Assembly: GCA_014378125.1 (NCBI GenBank) | Contig: JACMOG010000313.1 | Location: forward strand, 1-17,131 | Reading direction: 5' to 3' | DNA from: Vitreoscilla sp. | GTDB taxonomy: Bacteria > Pseudomonadota > Gammaproteobacteria > Burkholderiales > Burkholderiaceae | DNA length: 17,131 bases | Shown: in pieces, positions 6,895 to 14,488 of the stretch | Layout: each line of letters begins with the position of its first letter | Numbering within the stretch: position 1 is the stretch's first letter | Position numbers and translations under genes: made by a program | The notes under the pieces: model-generated | Seen by the model: the letters and a program-made list of their open reading frames with translations, nothing else | The model's database searches: none | What the model was told of the DNA's origin: nothing

Positions 6895-6984
6895 CAAATT
6901 CCCGCCGTGCGGGCGCAAGCCGGCTCACGCGGGCCGGTCGCTCCAGATCCGGGCCACGCTTCCCTTTGATTTCTCGTGAAGCAA

Positions 6985-6999
6985 CGGTCCGAAGGACCG
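6985..6999 (+). promoter_or_regulatory. Hairpin overlapping the kaiC ribosome binding site
   Basis: CGGTCC-GAA-GGACCG is a perfect 6-bp inverted repeat with a 3-base loop. The likely Shine-Dalgarno GAAGGA (6991-6996) is its loop and right arm, so folding could hide the site from ribosomes seven or more bases before ATG 7006. It could be a translation control element or chance. Confidence 0.35.
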
Positions 7000-7005
7000 A
7001 ACGAC

Positions 7006-7716
7006 ATGGCGCGCCAAAAGACCATCCACAACAAGAATGCCCCGCCGGCCCAGGCCACGCTGCCGAAGGCCCCCACGGGCATCGCCGGCCTCGACGAGAT
7101 CACCGAAGGCGGCCTTCCGAAGGGGCGGCCCACGCTGATCTGCGGCGCCGCCGGCTCCGGAAAGACGATGCTGGCTGCCGAGTTCCTCGTGCACGGCGCG
7201 GTCGACTACGGCGAACCCGGCGTGTTCATGATGTTCGAGGAGAACGCCGAGGAGCTGGCACAGAACCTGCGCTCGCTGGGCTTCGACCTGGACAAGCTGC
7301 AGAAGCAGAAGAAGATCGCCGTCGACCACGTGCACATCGAGCGCAACGAGATCCAGGAGACCGGCGAGTACGACCTGGAGGGCTTGTTCATCCGCCTCGG
7401 CCATGCCATCGACACCATCCGCGCGAAGCGCGTGGTGCTCGATACCATCGAGGCGCTGTTCTCTGGCCTGCCCAATCACGCGGTGCTGCGCGCCGAGCTG
7501 CGCCGCCTGTTCCGCTGGTTGAAGGATCGCGGCGTGACCGCGGTGATCACCGGCGAACGCGGCGAGCAGTCGCTCACGCGCTATGGCCTCGAGGAGTACG
7601 TGGCCGACTGCGTGATCCTGCTCGACCACCGCATCATCGACCAGGTGTCCACGCGCCGGCTCCGCGTGGTGAAGTACCGCGCACCGCCCACGGCACCAAC
7701 GAATATCCGTTCCTGA
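7006..7716 (+). CDS. kaiC: KaiC N-terminal half (CI ATPase domain) as read in this sequence
   Basis: 236 residues as read, of which 225 are genuine KaiC and the last 11 ([11 protein letters not shown]) come from the shifted frame. The start is ATG 7006, with GAAGGA nearby; a GTG at 6976 is in frame but less well placed. Walker A is GAAGSGKT (47-54) and the catalytic glutamates are E78/E79 in [12 protein letters not shown] carries the slow ATPase and the KaiB-docking surface in studied KaiCs. If translated as is, it would be a free CI domain without the CI-CII linker. Confidence 0.85.
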   Translation: MARQKTIHNKNAPPAQATLPKAPTGIAGLDEITEGGLPKGRPTLICGAAGSGKTMLAAEFLVHGAVDYGEPGVFMMFEENAEELAQNLRSLGFDLDKLQKQKKIAVDHVHIERNEIQETGEYDLEGLFIRLGHAIDTIRAKRVVLDTIEALFSGLPNHAVLRAELRRLFRWLKDRGVTAVITGERGEQSLTRYGLEEYVADCVILLDHRIIDQVSTRRLRVVKYRAPPTAPTNIRS

Positions 7717-8828
7717 TCGCCGCCAACGGCATCTCCGTGCTCCCCATCACGTCGATGCGGCTCGATCACCAGGCCTCCACCGAGCGGGTGTCCAGCGGCA
7801 TCGCCGGCCTGGACGACATGCTGGGCGGCGCCGGCCTGTACCGCGGCAGCAGCACGCTGGTATCGGGCGCGCCGGGCACCGGCAAGAGCAGCGTGGGTGC
7901 CAGCTTCGTCCACGCCGCCTGCGCCCGCGGCGAGCGCGCGCTGCTGTTCGCCTACGAGGAATCGTCCAGCCAGGTGCTGCGCAACATGAAGTCGATCGGC
8001 ATCGACCTGGCGCGCTCGGAGCGCGACGGCCTGCTGCACATCGACGCCTCGCGCCCGACGCTGCACGGCCTCGAGCAGCACCTGGTGCACATGTACGAGC
8101 TGGTGCGCGAGCTCAAGCCGTCGGTGGTGGTGGTCGACCCGATCAGCAACCTGACGATGGACAAGGACGACCGCTCGCTCAAGCCCACGCTGATGCGCCT
8201 GATCGACTACCTCAAGCAGCAGGGCGTGACCGCGCTGTTCACCAGCCTGACCAGCGACATGGCGGCCGACGTGGCCGAGTCGCAGGTGGGCGTGTCGTCG
8301 CTGATGGACACCTGGATCCTGCTGTCCAACGTGGCCGGCAACGGCGAGCGCACGCGCACGCTGCAGGTCCTGAAGTCGCGCGGCATGCCGCACTCGCACC
8401 AGGTGCGCGAGTTCGTGATGGGCGACCGCGGCGTCGACCTGATCGACGTCTACCTGGCGGGCGACCGCGTGCTCACCGGCACGGCGCGCGTCTCGCAGGT
8501 GGCGCAGGAGGAAGCCGCGAGCGACCTGCGCCGGCGCGACCACGAGCGCCGCGTCAAGGAGCTCGGCGCGCATCGCAAGGCCATCGACGCGCAGATCGCC
8601 GCGCTCAATGCCCAGGCCGACGAGCGCGCCGGCGAGGTGGAGTTCGCCATCGAGCGCGAGCGGCTGCACGCGGAGGGCGCTTCAGCGCGCTCGCGCGTCA
8701 ACGCGCAGTCGCGCGACGTGCCGCCGCCGCGGGTCGCGGCGCCGACGGCTACGGCAGCCGCGGCGCCGACCGCGGCGGTGCCCAAGCCAGCATCTCCCGC
8801 GACCAAACAACGAAAGGGGACGAAATGA
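7683..8828 (+). CDS. kaiC: KaiC C-terminal half (CII autokinase domain) in the second frame
   Basis: The frame is open through this region and matches KaiC from THR at 7683; the first in-frame ATG is 7755, with GTG at 7737, neither with a ribosome binding site, so independent translation looks poor. In restored numbering, Walker A is GAPGTGKS (288-295), the catalytic pair is E318/E319 in AYEESSS, and the phosphosite motif is VGVSSLMDT with S431 and S432; S426 sits where Synechococcus has T426. After CII comes a charged, heptad-like tail of about 60 residues and an Ala/Pro-rich end, longer than the cyanobacterial tail that binds KaiA. The stop overlaps the start of the first kaiB by four bases (ATGA). 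Confidence 0.85.
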   Translation, partial: TAHGTNEYPFLIAANGISVLPITSMRLDHQASTERVSSGIAGLDDMLGGAGLYRGSSTLVSGAPGTGKSSVGASFVHAACARGERALLFAYEESSSQVLRNMKSIGIDLARSERDGLLHIDASRPTLHGLEQHLVHMYELVRELKPSVVVVDPISNLTMDKDDRSLKPTLMRLIDYLKQQGVTALFTSLTSDMAADVAESQVGVSSLMDTWILLSNVAGNGERTRTLQVLKSRGMPHSHQVREFVMGDRGVDLIDVYLAGDRVLTGTARVSQVAQEEAASDLRRRDHERRVKELGAHRKAIDAQIAALNAQADERAGEVEFAIERERLHAEGASARSRVNAQSRDVPPPRVAAPTATAAAAPTAAVPKPASPATKQRKGTK

Positions 8829-9187
8829 ACGCGCGTGCCACCGAGGCCAAGACCTCGCCTCGCACCGGCAAGGCCAAGGCCGCCGCGCGGCAGGACGGCG
8901 CCGCCGCCGAATGGCAGCTGCGGCTGTACGTGGCGGGCCAGACCGCCAAGGCGATGGCCGCCTTCGACAACCTCAAGCGCGTCTGCGAGGAACACTTGGC
9001 GGGGCGCTACACGATCGAGGTGGTCGACCTGCTGGAGAACCCGCGCCTGGCCGCCGGGGACCAGATCCTGGCGGTGCCCACGCTGGTGCGCAAGTTCCCC
9101 GAACCGATCCACAAGATCATCGGCGACCTGTCCAACGAAGAGCGGGTGCTGGTGGGCCTCGACGTGCAGCCACTGCGCCAGGCTTGA
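8825..9187 (+). CDS. kaiB: KaiB, clock protein, canonical copy
   Basis: 120 residues. The start ATG 8825 overlaps the kaiC stop as ATGA and has GAAAGGGGA just before it, so translation is probably coupled. After a basic, Ala/Lys-rich leader of about 30 residues comes the thioredoxin-like KaiB domain: [12 protein letters not shown], then [26 protein letters not shown] and the closing [17 protein letters not shown]. These closely parallel Synechococcus KaiB (NPQLAEEDKILATPTL and RRIIGDLSNREKVLIGLD), including the residues around the fold-switching C-terminal half. KaiB in its fold-switched form binds the CI ring of KaiC and recruits partners. The basic N-terminal leader is longer than in the cyanobacterial protein. 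Confidence 0.93.
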   Translation: MNARATEAKTSPRTGKAKAAARQDGAAAEWQLRLYVAGQTAKAMAAFDNLKRVCEEHLAGRYTIEVVDLLENPRLAAGDQILAVPTLVRKFPEPIHKIIGDLSNEERVLVGLDVQPLRQA

Positions 9188-9481
9188 ATGACAACCGCTC
9201 CCGACAGGCCGTACCTGCTGCGCCTCTACGTGACGGACGCGTCGCCGAAGTCGGCCCGCGCCATCGTCAACCTGCGCCGGCTGCTCGACGTGCACCTGGC
9301 CGACCGCTACACGCTGGAGATCCTCAACGTCGCGAGCCACGTGGCCAATGCGACCGAGGACCAGATCGTCTGCGTGCCCACGCTGCTGCGCCTGGCCCCG
9401 CTTCCGCTGCGCCGCATCATCGGCGACATGTCCGACGCAGCGCGCGTGCTCAAGGGGCTGGACGTCCCGCAGGCCAGCTGA
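9188..9481 (+). CDS. kaiB: KaiB-like protein, second divergent copy
   Basis: 97 residues; the ATG follows the stop of the first kaiB with no gap, so the two are surely cotranslated. It has the KaiB pattern LRLYVTDASPKSARAI at the start and RRIIGDMSDAARVLKGLD at the end, both well kept. The central loop differs: LNVASHVANATEDQIVCVP replaces the canonical NP-x-LA segment of copy one. It also lacks the basic leader. Paired kaiB genes after kaiC are known in non-cyanobacterial kai clusters, where the second copy may have a different partner, for example the neighbouring kinase. That role is inference here. Confidence 0.9.
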   Translation: MTTAPDRPYLLRLYVTDASPKSARAIVNLRRLLDVHLADRYTLEILNVASHVANATEDQIVCVPTLLRLAPLPLRRIIGDMSDAARVLKGLDVPQAS

Positions 9482-9502
9482 CACGCCGGAGCCCGACGAG
9501 CC

Positions 9503-11980
9503 ATGAGCACCGATCACTCCACCCGCGAGGCGCCGGCCGACGAGCTCGCGCGCCTGCGCCGCACCCACCTCGAACTGGAGGAGCGGCTGGGCGAGGCCGA
9601 GGACACGCTGGCGGCCATTCGCAGCGGAGACGTCGACGCGCTGATCGTCGGCGACGACATCTATACCCTCGACAGCGCCAACGCCGCCAGCAACGCGCTG
9701 CACAAGGACGTGCTCACGCAGATGCAGGACGCGGTGCTGGCGTTCGACGTCGACGACCACGTGATCTTCATGAACCCGGCCGCGGAGCGGCAGTACGGCT
9801 GCGTCGCGTCCGAGGCGCTGGGGCGGCCGCGCGGCGACCTGTTCCGCGAGCGCTGGGCCGATGCGGACGACGCGCTGCGCGCCCGCGAGGACCTGCGCAC
9901 GCAAGGCACCAGCCGGTCGGAGTCGGTGCATGTTCGCGGCGACGGACGCGAGATCCATGTGGAATCCACGGTCTCCACGCTGCGCGACGATGCGCACCGG
10001 CCGCTCGGCTCGCTGGCCGTCATCCGCGACATCTGTGATCGCGTCGAGACGCAGGCCACGCTGGCCGCGGCCAACGTGGCCCTGGCCCAGCGCGAGCGCC
10101 AGTTCGCCACGCTGGTGGAGAACTCGCCCGACATCTTCGCGCGCCTCGACCGCGGCCTGCGCTACCTGTACGTGAGCCCCGTGGTGGAGCGCTACAGCGG
10201 CGTGCCGGCGCCCGATCACCTGGGCCGCACACGTCCCGAAATCGGCATGCCCGTCGAGCTGCAGGCCGACTGGGAGCGCGCCATGCGCAAGGTCTTCGCC
10301 ACCGGGCGCGTGGAGACCTTCAAGTTCAAGTACATCGGCCGCCGCGGGCAGACCTGGGTCTTCGCCACCCGTTTGATTCCCGAGTATGCCGACGACGGCA
10401 GCGTGGAGTCGGTGCTGTCCATCGCCTCCAACGTCACCCAGCAGGAGCTGGCCGACGCGGCGCTGCGCGAGAGCAAGGCGCGGCTGGAGTTCACGTTGGC
10501 CGCCGCCCGCGTGGGCGAGTGGGAGATCGACGTGACGAGCGGCGAGTGCCGCCACTCCGAGCTGTACGACCGCTGCTTCGGCCACGACGCGCCTGTGCCG
10601 GGCTGGAACCTGGACATGCTGGTGGCGCACCTGCATCCCGACGAGCGCGACCGCGTGCGCGCCCTGGTGGCGCACGCTTTCGCCACGGGCACCGACCTGG
10701 CCTTCGAGGCCCGCGTGATCTGGCCCGACGGCAGCGAGCACTGGATCGACGTGCACGGCAGCGCCTACATCTCGGCGCGGGCCAGCGAGCATGAGCCGCC
10801 GCGCCTGCGCTTCCTGGGCATCATCGCCGACGTCACGCTGCGCAAGCACAACGAGGCCACCCTGCGCGACGCCGACCTGCGCAAGGACGAGTTCCTGGCC
10901 ACGCTGGCCCACGAGCTGCGCAACCCGCTGGCGCCCATCCGCAACGCCGTCCAGATCATGCAGCTCTCGCGCGACGAAGCCATGCACGAGAGCGCCCGCA
11001 AGATCATCGAGCGCCAGTTGAAGCAGATGGTGCACCTGGTGGACGACCTGCTGGACGTCAGCCGCATCAGCCAGGGCAAGGTGGAGCTGCGCCTGGGGCA
11101 GGTGGACGTGGCCGACGCCGTGCTCGACGCGATCGAGACCAGCCGCCCGCTGATCGACGCCGGCCGCCACCACCTCACGATGAAGCTGGCGCCGCCGCGC
11201 GCGCTCATGGTCGAGGCCGACGCCACCCGCGTGACGCAGATCGTGGCCAACCTGCTGAACAACGCGGCCAAGTACACGCCCGAGGGCGGCCACATCCAGG
11301 TGCTGGCCGAACGCGAGGGCGACGCCGCGGTGATCACGGTGCAGGACTCGGGCATCGGCCTGACGCAGGACATGCTGCCGCGCGTGTTCGAGATGTTCGC
11401 GCAGGTCGACCGCTCGATGGAGCGCGCGCAGGGCGGCCTGGGCATCGGCCTGGCGCTGGTCAAGCGGCTGGTGGAGATGCACGGCGGCTCGGTGTGCGCC
11501 ACCAGCGACGGCCCCGACCGCGGCTGCCGCTTCATCGTGCGCCTGCCGTTGATCCGGGTGCCGGTGCTGCCGCGCAAGGTTCGCGGGCAGGCGCTGGAGG
11601 CCGAGGACACCGAGGGGCTGCGCGTGCTGGTGGTGGACGACAACGTTGACAGCGCCGAGAGCCTGTCGCAGGTGATGCAGATCCTCGGCTACCCGGTGGC
11701 CGTGGCCCACGACGGCGTCGAGGCGGCGGAGACCGCGGCCGAGTGGCGTCCCTCGGTGGTGCTGATGGACATCGGCATGCCGCGCATGAGCGGCCTCGAG
11801 GCGGCCCGTGCCCTGCGCGCGCGGCCCGGCGGCGAACGCACGTGGCTGATCGCGCTGAGCGGCTGGGGCCAGGACGAGGACCGCAGCAAGTCGCGCGCGG
11901 CCGGCTTCGACCATCATTTCGTCAAGCCGGTGGATGTCGAGGCGCTGATCGAGCTCATTCGCAACCTGCCCCGCCGGTGA
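9503..11980 (+). CDS. Hybrid PAS sensor histidine kinase with C-terminal receiver, kai-linked
   Basis: 825 residues; ATG 9503 has GGAG 11 bases upstream and lies 21 bases after kaiB2. It has no membrane segment, so it is a cytoplasmic sensor. A coiled-coil start (about 10-45, LELEERLGEAEDTLAAIRSG) leads to three PAS-like domains (about 70-185, 200-320, 325-450). HisKA has the H-box LAHELRNPLAPI with H470. The ATPase domain has the N-box NLLNNAAKYT (583-592), then DSGIGL and GGLGIGLALVK. A receiver follows at about 709-823 with D712/D713, phosphoacceptor D756 in LMDIGMPRMSG and K808. Adjacency to kaiC and kaiB suggests it reads out or feeds the Kai module, as SasA does in cyanobacteria, but it has no KaiB-like SasA domain. 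No DNA-binding output is present, so a further response partner must lie elsewhere. Confidence 0.94.
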   Translation: MSTDHSTREAPADELARLRRTHLELEERLGEAEDTLAAIRSGDVDALIVGDDIYTLDSANAASNALHKDVLTQMQDAVLAFDVDDHVIFMNPAAERQYGCVASEALGRPRGDLFRERWADADDALRAREDLRTQGTSRSESVHVRGDGREIHVESTVSTLRDDAHRPLGSLAVIRDICDRVETQATLAAANVALAQRERQFATLVENSPDIFARLDRGLRYLYVSPVVERYSGVPAPDHLGRTRPEIGMPVELQADWERAMRKVFATGRVETFKFKYIGRRGQTWVFATRLIPEYADDGSVESVLSIASNVTQQELADAALRESKARLEFTLAAARVGEWEIDVTSGECRHSELYDRCFGHDAPVPGWNLDMLVAHLHPDERDRVRALVAHAFATGTDLAFEARVIWPDGSEHWIDVHGSAYISARASEHEPPRLRFLGIIADVTLRKHNEATLRDADLRKDEFLATLAHELRNPLAPIRNAVQIMQLSRDEAMHESARKIIERQLKQMVHLVDDLLDVSRISQGKVELRLGQVDVADAVLDAIETSRPLIDAGRHHLTMKLAPPRALMVEADATRVTQIVANLLNNAAKYTPEGGHIQVLAEREGDAAVITVQDSGIGLTQDMLPRVFEMFAQVDRSMERAQGGLGIGLALVKRLVEMHGGSVCATSDGPDRGCRFIVRLPLIRVPVLPRKVRGQALEAEDTEGLRVLVVDDNVDSAESLSQVMQILGYPVAVAHDGVEAAETAAEWRPSVVLMDIGMPRMSGLEAARALRARPGGERTWLIALSGWGQDEDRSKSRAAGFDHHFVKPVDVEALIELIRNLPRR

Positions 11981-12018
11981 CGCATTCCGCGTCACCAACG
12001 GTGACGCATTCCGCGTCA
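11976..12018. repeat. Two direct copies of a 19-base repeat
   Basis: GGTGACGCATTCCGCGTCA occurs at 11976-11994 and again, exactly, at 12000-12018, a 24-base period. Each copy is itself dyad-like (TGACGC...GCGTCA). The first copy contains the kinase stop codon. The second runs into the REP-like doublet. Confidence 0.75.
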
Positions 12019-12086
12019 TCCTGCGCGAAGTCGCAGGATCCACGGGATGCCGAGGCGATGGATCCTGCGACGACGCGCAGGATGAC
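12015..12086. repeat. REP-like doublet (two facing hairpins)
   Basis: Two 28-base arms (12015-12042 and 12059-12086) are inverted copies with only two mismatches. Each arm is also a hairpin by itself: ATCCTGCG and CGCAGGAT flank a 6-base loop (12018-12039 and 12062-12083). This facing pair of palindromes in a 132-base gene gap is the layout of bacterial REP/BIME elements and could also stop transcription after the kinase gene. The ATCCTGCG core also appears in the hairpin at 16681-16730. No RAYT transposase gene is in the window. Confidence 0.7.
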
Positions 12087-12112
12087 AACAGCGGTCGCAG
12101 GCCATTCGAGCC

Positions 12113-13198
12113 ATGGTTCAAAATGTCGGCATGCCCAGGACCCCGATGTTCGCCCCGCTGCCCGACGGCCCGCTCGACGTGATCGGCGACGTCCACGGCG
12201 AGCTCGACGCGCTGCATTCGCTGCTGGCGCACCTGGGCTACGACGCGGACGGCGGGCACCCCGACGGTCGCCACCTGGTGTTCGTCGGCGACCTGTGCGA
12301 CCGCGGGCCCGACAGCCCCGGCGTCATCGCGCTGGTCAAGCGACTCATCGAGTCGGGCCGGGCGCTGGCCACGCTGGGCAACCACGAGATCAACCTGCTG
12401 CGCGGCGACCGCAAGGACGGCAACGACTGGTTCTGGAGCGACTACAACGCCCGCGACGCCAAGTACGAGCCGCGGGTGCACCTGCCCGCCGACCAGCGCG
12501 ACGCCGTCATCGGCTTCCTGCGCAGGCTGCCGCTGGCGCTGGAGCGCCCGGACCTGCGCGTGGTGCACGCGGCCTGGGACCTGGCGTCGACCGCGCAGCT
12601 GCGCACGGCCGATCCCGCGCTGAGCCGCGTGGAGCACTTCCTGCGCTGGGACGCCGACGCCGAGACCCTGATCGGCACGCGCGGCATCGGCGAGGCGGCG
12701 CGCGTCGAGTACGAGGAATACCGCGAGCGCCTGGTCGACCCGTTCCAGCCGGTGCCGATGCTGGTGGCCACCGCGCAGGTGGACGAGCTGCGCCAGATGG
12801 CCAACCCGATCCGCGTGGTCACCTCGGGCATCGAGCGGGGCGCGGCGCGGCCGTTCTTCGCCAGCGGACATTGGCGCTTCGTGGAGCGCATCCGCTGGTG
12901 GGACGAGTACGACGACAGCGTACCGGTGATCGTGGGCCACTACTGGCGCCAGTTCGCCCGTGTCGACCGCGCCTCGCTCGGCAAGACCGAGGAGAACCTG
13001 TTCACCGATCTCTCGCCCACCGCGTGGCACGGCCTGCACCGCAACGTGTTCTGCATCGACTTCTCGGTGGGCGGACGCTTCCTCGAGCGGCCGCTCGGTG
13101 CCGATATCGTGCCGCGTTCCCGGCTGGGCGCGCTGCGCTGGCCGGAGCGCCAGCTGGTGCTGGACACCGGCGAGACGCTGGCGACCTCGGCCGAATGA
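12113..13198 (+). CDS. Calcineurin-like metallophosphoesterase
   Basis: 361 residues. The two-metal active-site motifs are present: GDVHGE (25-30), GDLCDRGPDS (59-68) and GNHEIN (89-94), with later histidines in VVHAAWD and IVGHYW. These match the bacterial PPP-like branch that includes ApaH and PrpE, enzymes that hydrolyse phosphoproteins or dinucleoside polyphosphates; the substrate here is unknown. It is longer than ApaH (about 280 residues). The start is uncertain: ATG 12113 opens the frame, while ATG 12131 lies six bases after a -10-like CAAAAT and would suit a leaderless mRNA. Neither has a strong Shine-Dalgarno. There is no signal peptide. It ends one base before the end of the convergent kinase gene. 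Confidence 0.9.
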   Translation: MVQNVGMPRTPMFAPLPDGPLDVIGDVHGELDALHSLLAHLGYDADGGHPDGRHLVFVGDLCDRGPDSPGVIALVKRLIESGRALATLGNHEINLLRGDRKDGNDWFWSDYNARDAKYEPRVHLPADQRDAVIGFLRRLPLALERPDLRVVHAAWDLASTAQLRTADPALSRVEHFLRWDADAETLIGTRGIGEAARVEYEEYRERLVDPFQPVPMLVATAQVDELRQMANPIRVVTSGIERGAARPFFASGHWRFVERIRWWDEYDDSVPVIVGHYWRQFARVDRASLGKTEENLFTDLSPTAWHGLHRNVFCIDFSVGGRFLERPLGADIVPRSRLGALRWPERQLVLDTGETLATSAE

Positions 13199-14482
13199 TC
13201 AGGCGCGATCGACCAGGATCGCGCGGAAGTCGTTGACGTTGGTGAGCGTGGGGCCGGTGACCACCGAGTCGCCCAGCGCGCGGAAGAAGCCGTGGCCGTC
13301 GTTGGCGTCGAGGCTCGCGCGCGGGTTGATGCCCGCGGCCCAGGCGCGGGCGAGTGTGTCGGGCGTCACGTGCGCGCCCGCGATCTCCTCGGCGCCGTCC
13401 ACGCCGTCGGTGTCGCCCGCGATGGCGTGCACGCGGGGCAGGCCGTCGAGCGCCACGGCCAGCGCCAGCAGGAATTCGACGTTGCGGCCGCCGCGCCCGT
13501 TGCCGCGCACGGTGACGGTGGTCTCTCCGCCGGACAGCAGCACGCAGGGCGCCTCGAACGGCTGGCCGCGCAGCGCCACCTGGCGCGCGATGCCGGCCAT
13601 CGCCTTGCCCAGGTCGCGCGCCTCGCCCTCCAGGCTGTCGCCCAGGATGTGGGCGGCGATGCCGGCGTCGCGCGCCACCCGCGCCGCGGCCTCCAGCGCC
13701 ACCTGCGGCGCGGTGATCATGCGCAGCTCGCCGCGCGCCAGCCTCGGATCGCCGGGCTTGACCGACTCGCATGCGCCGGACGCGAGCAGGCGGCGCACCG
13801 CGGCGGGTAACTGCATGCGGTAGCGGTCGACGATGGCCAGCGCGTCGGCGCAGGTGCTGGGGTCGGCCACGGTGGGGCCGGAGGCGATGTCGCGCGGGCC
13901 GTCGCCCGGCACGTCGGAGATCAGCAGCGTGACCACGCGCGCGGGATGGCACAGCGCTCCCAGGCGGCCGCCCTTCAGCGCCGACAGGTGGCGACGCACG
14001 CAGTTCATCTCGCCGATGCTGGCGCCGCTGGCCAGCAGCGCCGCGTTGACGGCGCGCTTGTCGTCCAGCGTGAGGCCCGGCGCGGGCGCCACCAGCAACG
14101 ACGAGCCACCGCCGGAGATCAGCGCGATGACCAGGTCGTCTTCGGTGAGCCCGGTGACCAGCTCGGCGACGCGGCGCGACGCGAGCAGCCCGGCCTCGTC
14201 GGGCACCGGGTGCGCGGCCTGCGCGATCTCGATGCGCGCGCACGGCACCTCGTAGCCATGGCGCGTGATGACCAGGCCCTCCAGCGGGCCGGGCCAGTGA
14301 TCCTCCAGCGCGCGCGCCATCGCGGCCGAGGCCTTGCCGGCGCCGATGACGATGGTGCGTCCCTTGGGCGGCGCGGGCAGGTGCGGCGGCAGGCACAGCG
14401 CGGGCTGGGCCGAGGCGATGGCGGCGTCGAACATCTGGCGCAGCAGCGTGCGCGCATCATTGACGGTGCTCATCGCGGTCAT
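13199..14482 (-). CDS. ttuD: Glycerate 2-kinase / TtuD-type (MOFRL family)
   Basis: 427 residues. This family was long annotated as hydroxypyruvate reductase (TtuD) but characterised members are glycerate 2-kinases (GckA), which phosphorylate D-glycerate in glycerate, tartrate and serine-type pathways. Visible motifs are IGAGKASAAM (46-55, catalytic-type Lys50), ISGGGSSLL (122-130), ISDVPGDGPRDIASGPTVAD (188-207) and, in the C-terminal MOFRL part, LSGGETTVTVRG (316-327), GDTDGVDGAEE (356-366) and TGPTLTNVND (409-418). The start at 14482 has GAGGGA four bases before it; an in-frame ATG three codons later is possible. It lies six bases after the lysR stop on the same strand and is probably cotranscribed with it. 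Confidence 0.92.
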   Translation of the reverse strand: MTAMSTVNDARTLLRQMFDAAIASAQPALCLPPHLPAPPKGRTIVIGAGKASAAMARALEDHWPGPLEGLVITRHGYEVPCARIEIAQAAHPVPDEAGLLASRRVAELVTGLTEDDLVIALISGGGSSLLVAPAPGLTLDDKRAVNAALLASGASIGEMNCVRRHLSALKGGRLGALCHPARVVTLLISDVPGDGPRDIASGPTVADPSTCADALAIVDRYRMQLPAAVRRLLASGACESVKPGDPRLARGELRMITAPQVALEAAARVARDAGIAAHILGDSLEGEARDLGKAMAGIARQVALRGQPFEAPCVLLSGGETTVTVRGNGRGGRNVEFLLALAVALDGLPRVHAIAGDTDGVDGAEEIAGAHVTPDTLARAWAAGINPRASLDANDGHGFFRALGDSVVTGPTLTNVNDFRAILVDRA

Positions 14483-14488
14483 TTTCCC

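Larger units (their letters stand above)
7006..8828 (+). pseudogene. kaiC: kaiC, two-domain clock ATPase, interrupted by an apparent 1-base deletion
   Basis: KaiC is a RecA-like double-domain ATPase/autokinase that forms hexamers and, with KaiB, makes up the timing core of cyanobacterial clocks and of simpler timers in other bacteria. The first domain (CI) is read in one frame to a TGA at 7714-7716. The family sequence switches frame between 7680 and 7683, where the expected [14 protein letters not shown] reads KYR then, one base short, [10 protein letters not shown]. Adding one G restores a 607-residue protein. Its CII motifs then fall at residues 288-295, 318/319 and 431/432, the numbers known for Synechococcus KaiC. 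Both halves are otherwise intact, with no other stops, which points to a recent mutation or a sequencing error. The gene heads an operon with two kaiB genes and a sensor kinase. No kaiA is seen. Confidence 0.88.

Noticed and set aside
6588..7682. The upstream part of the frame that contains the CII half of kaiC, as a larger gene.
   Set aside because: Before 7683 it reads as Arg/Pro-rich shadow sequence overlapping the true CI frame and the divergent small gene.
7678..7690. Programmed -1 frameshift as the explanation of the split kaiC.
   Set aside because: There is no slippery heptamer of the X-XXY-YYZ type at the site, and the shift would insert Arg where the family has Gly; a lost G is simpler.
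9503..9750. A KaiB-like SasA sensing domain at the start of the kinase.
   Set aside because: The region is coiled coil followed by a PAS-like domain and lacks the RLYV and IIGD...GLD signatures of KaiB.
11976..12018. The two direct repeats as a CRISPR array.
   Set aside because: There are only two copies, 19 bases long, separated by 5 bases, with no cas genes.
8450..13039. A 1529-codon open frame on the minus strand opposite kaiC, kaiB and the kinase.
   Set aside because: It lies antisense to genes with clear motifs, is extremely rich in Arg, His, Val and Gln, and has no family motif; it is a GC-bias shadow.
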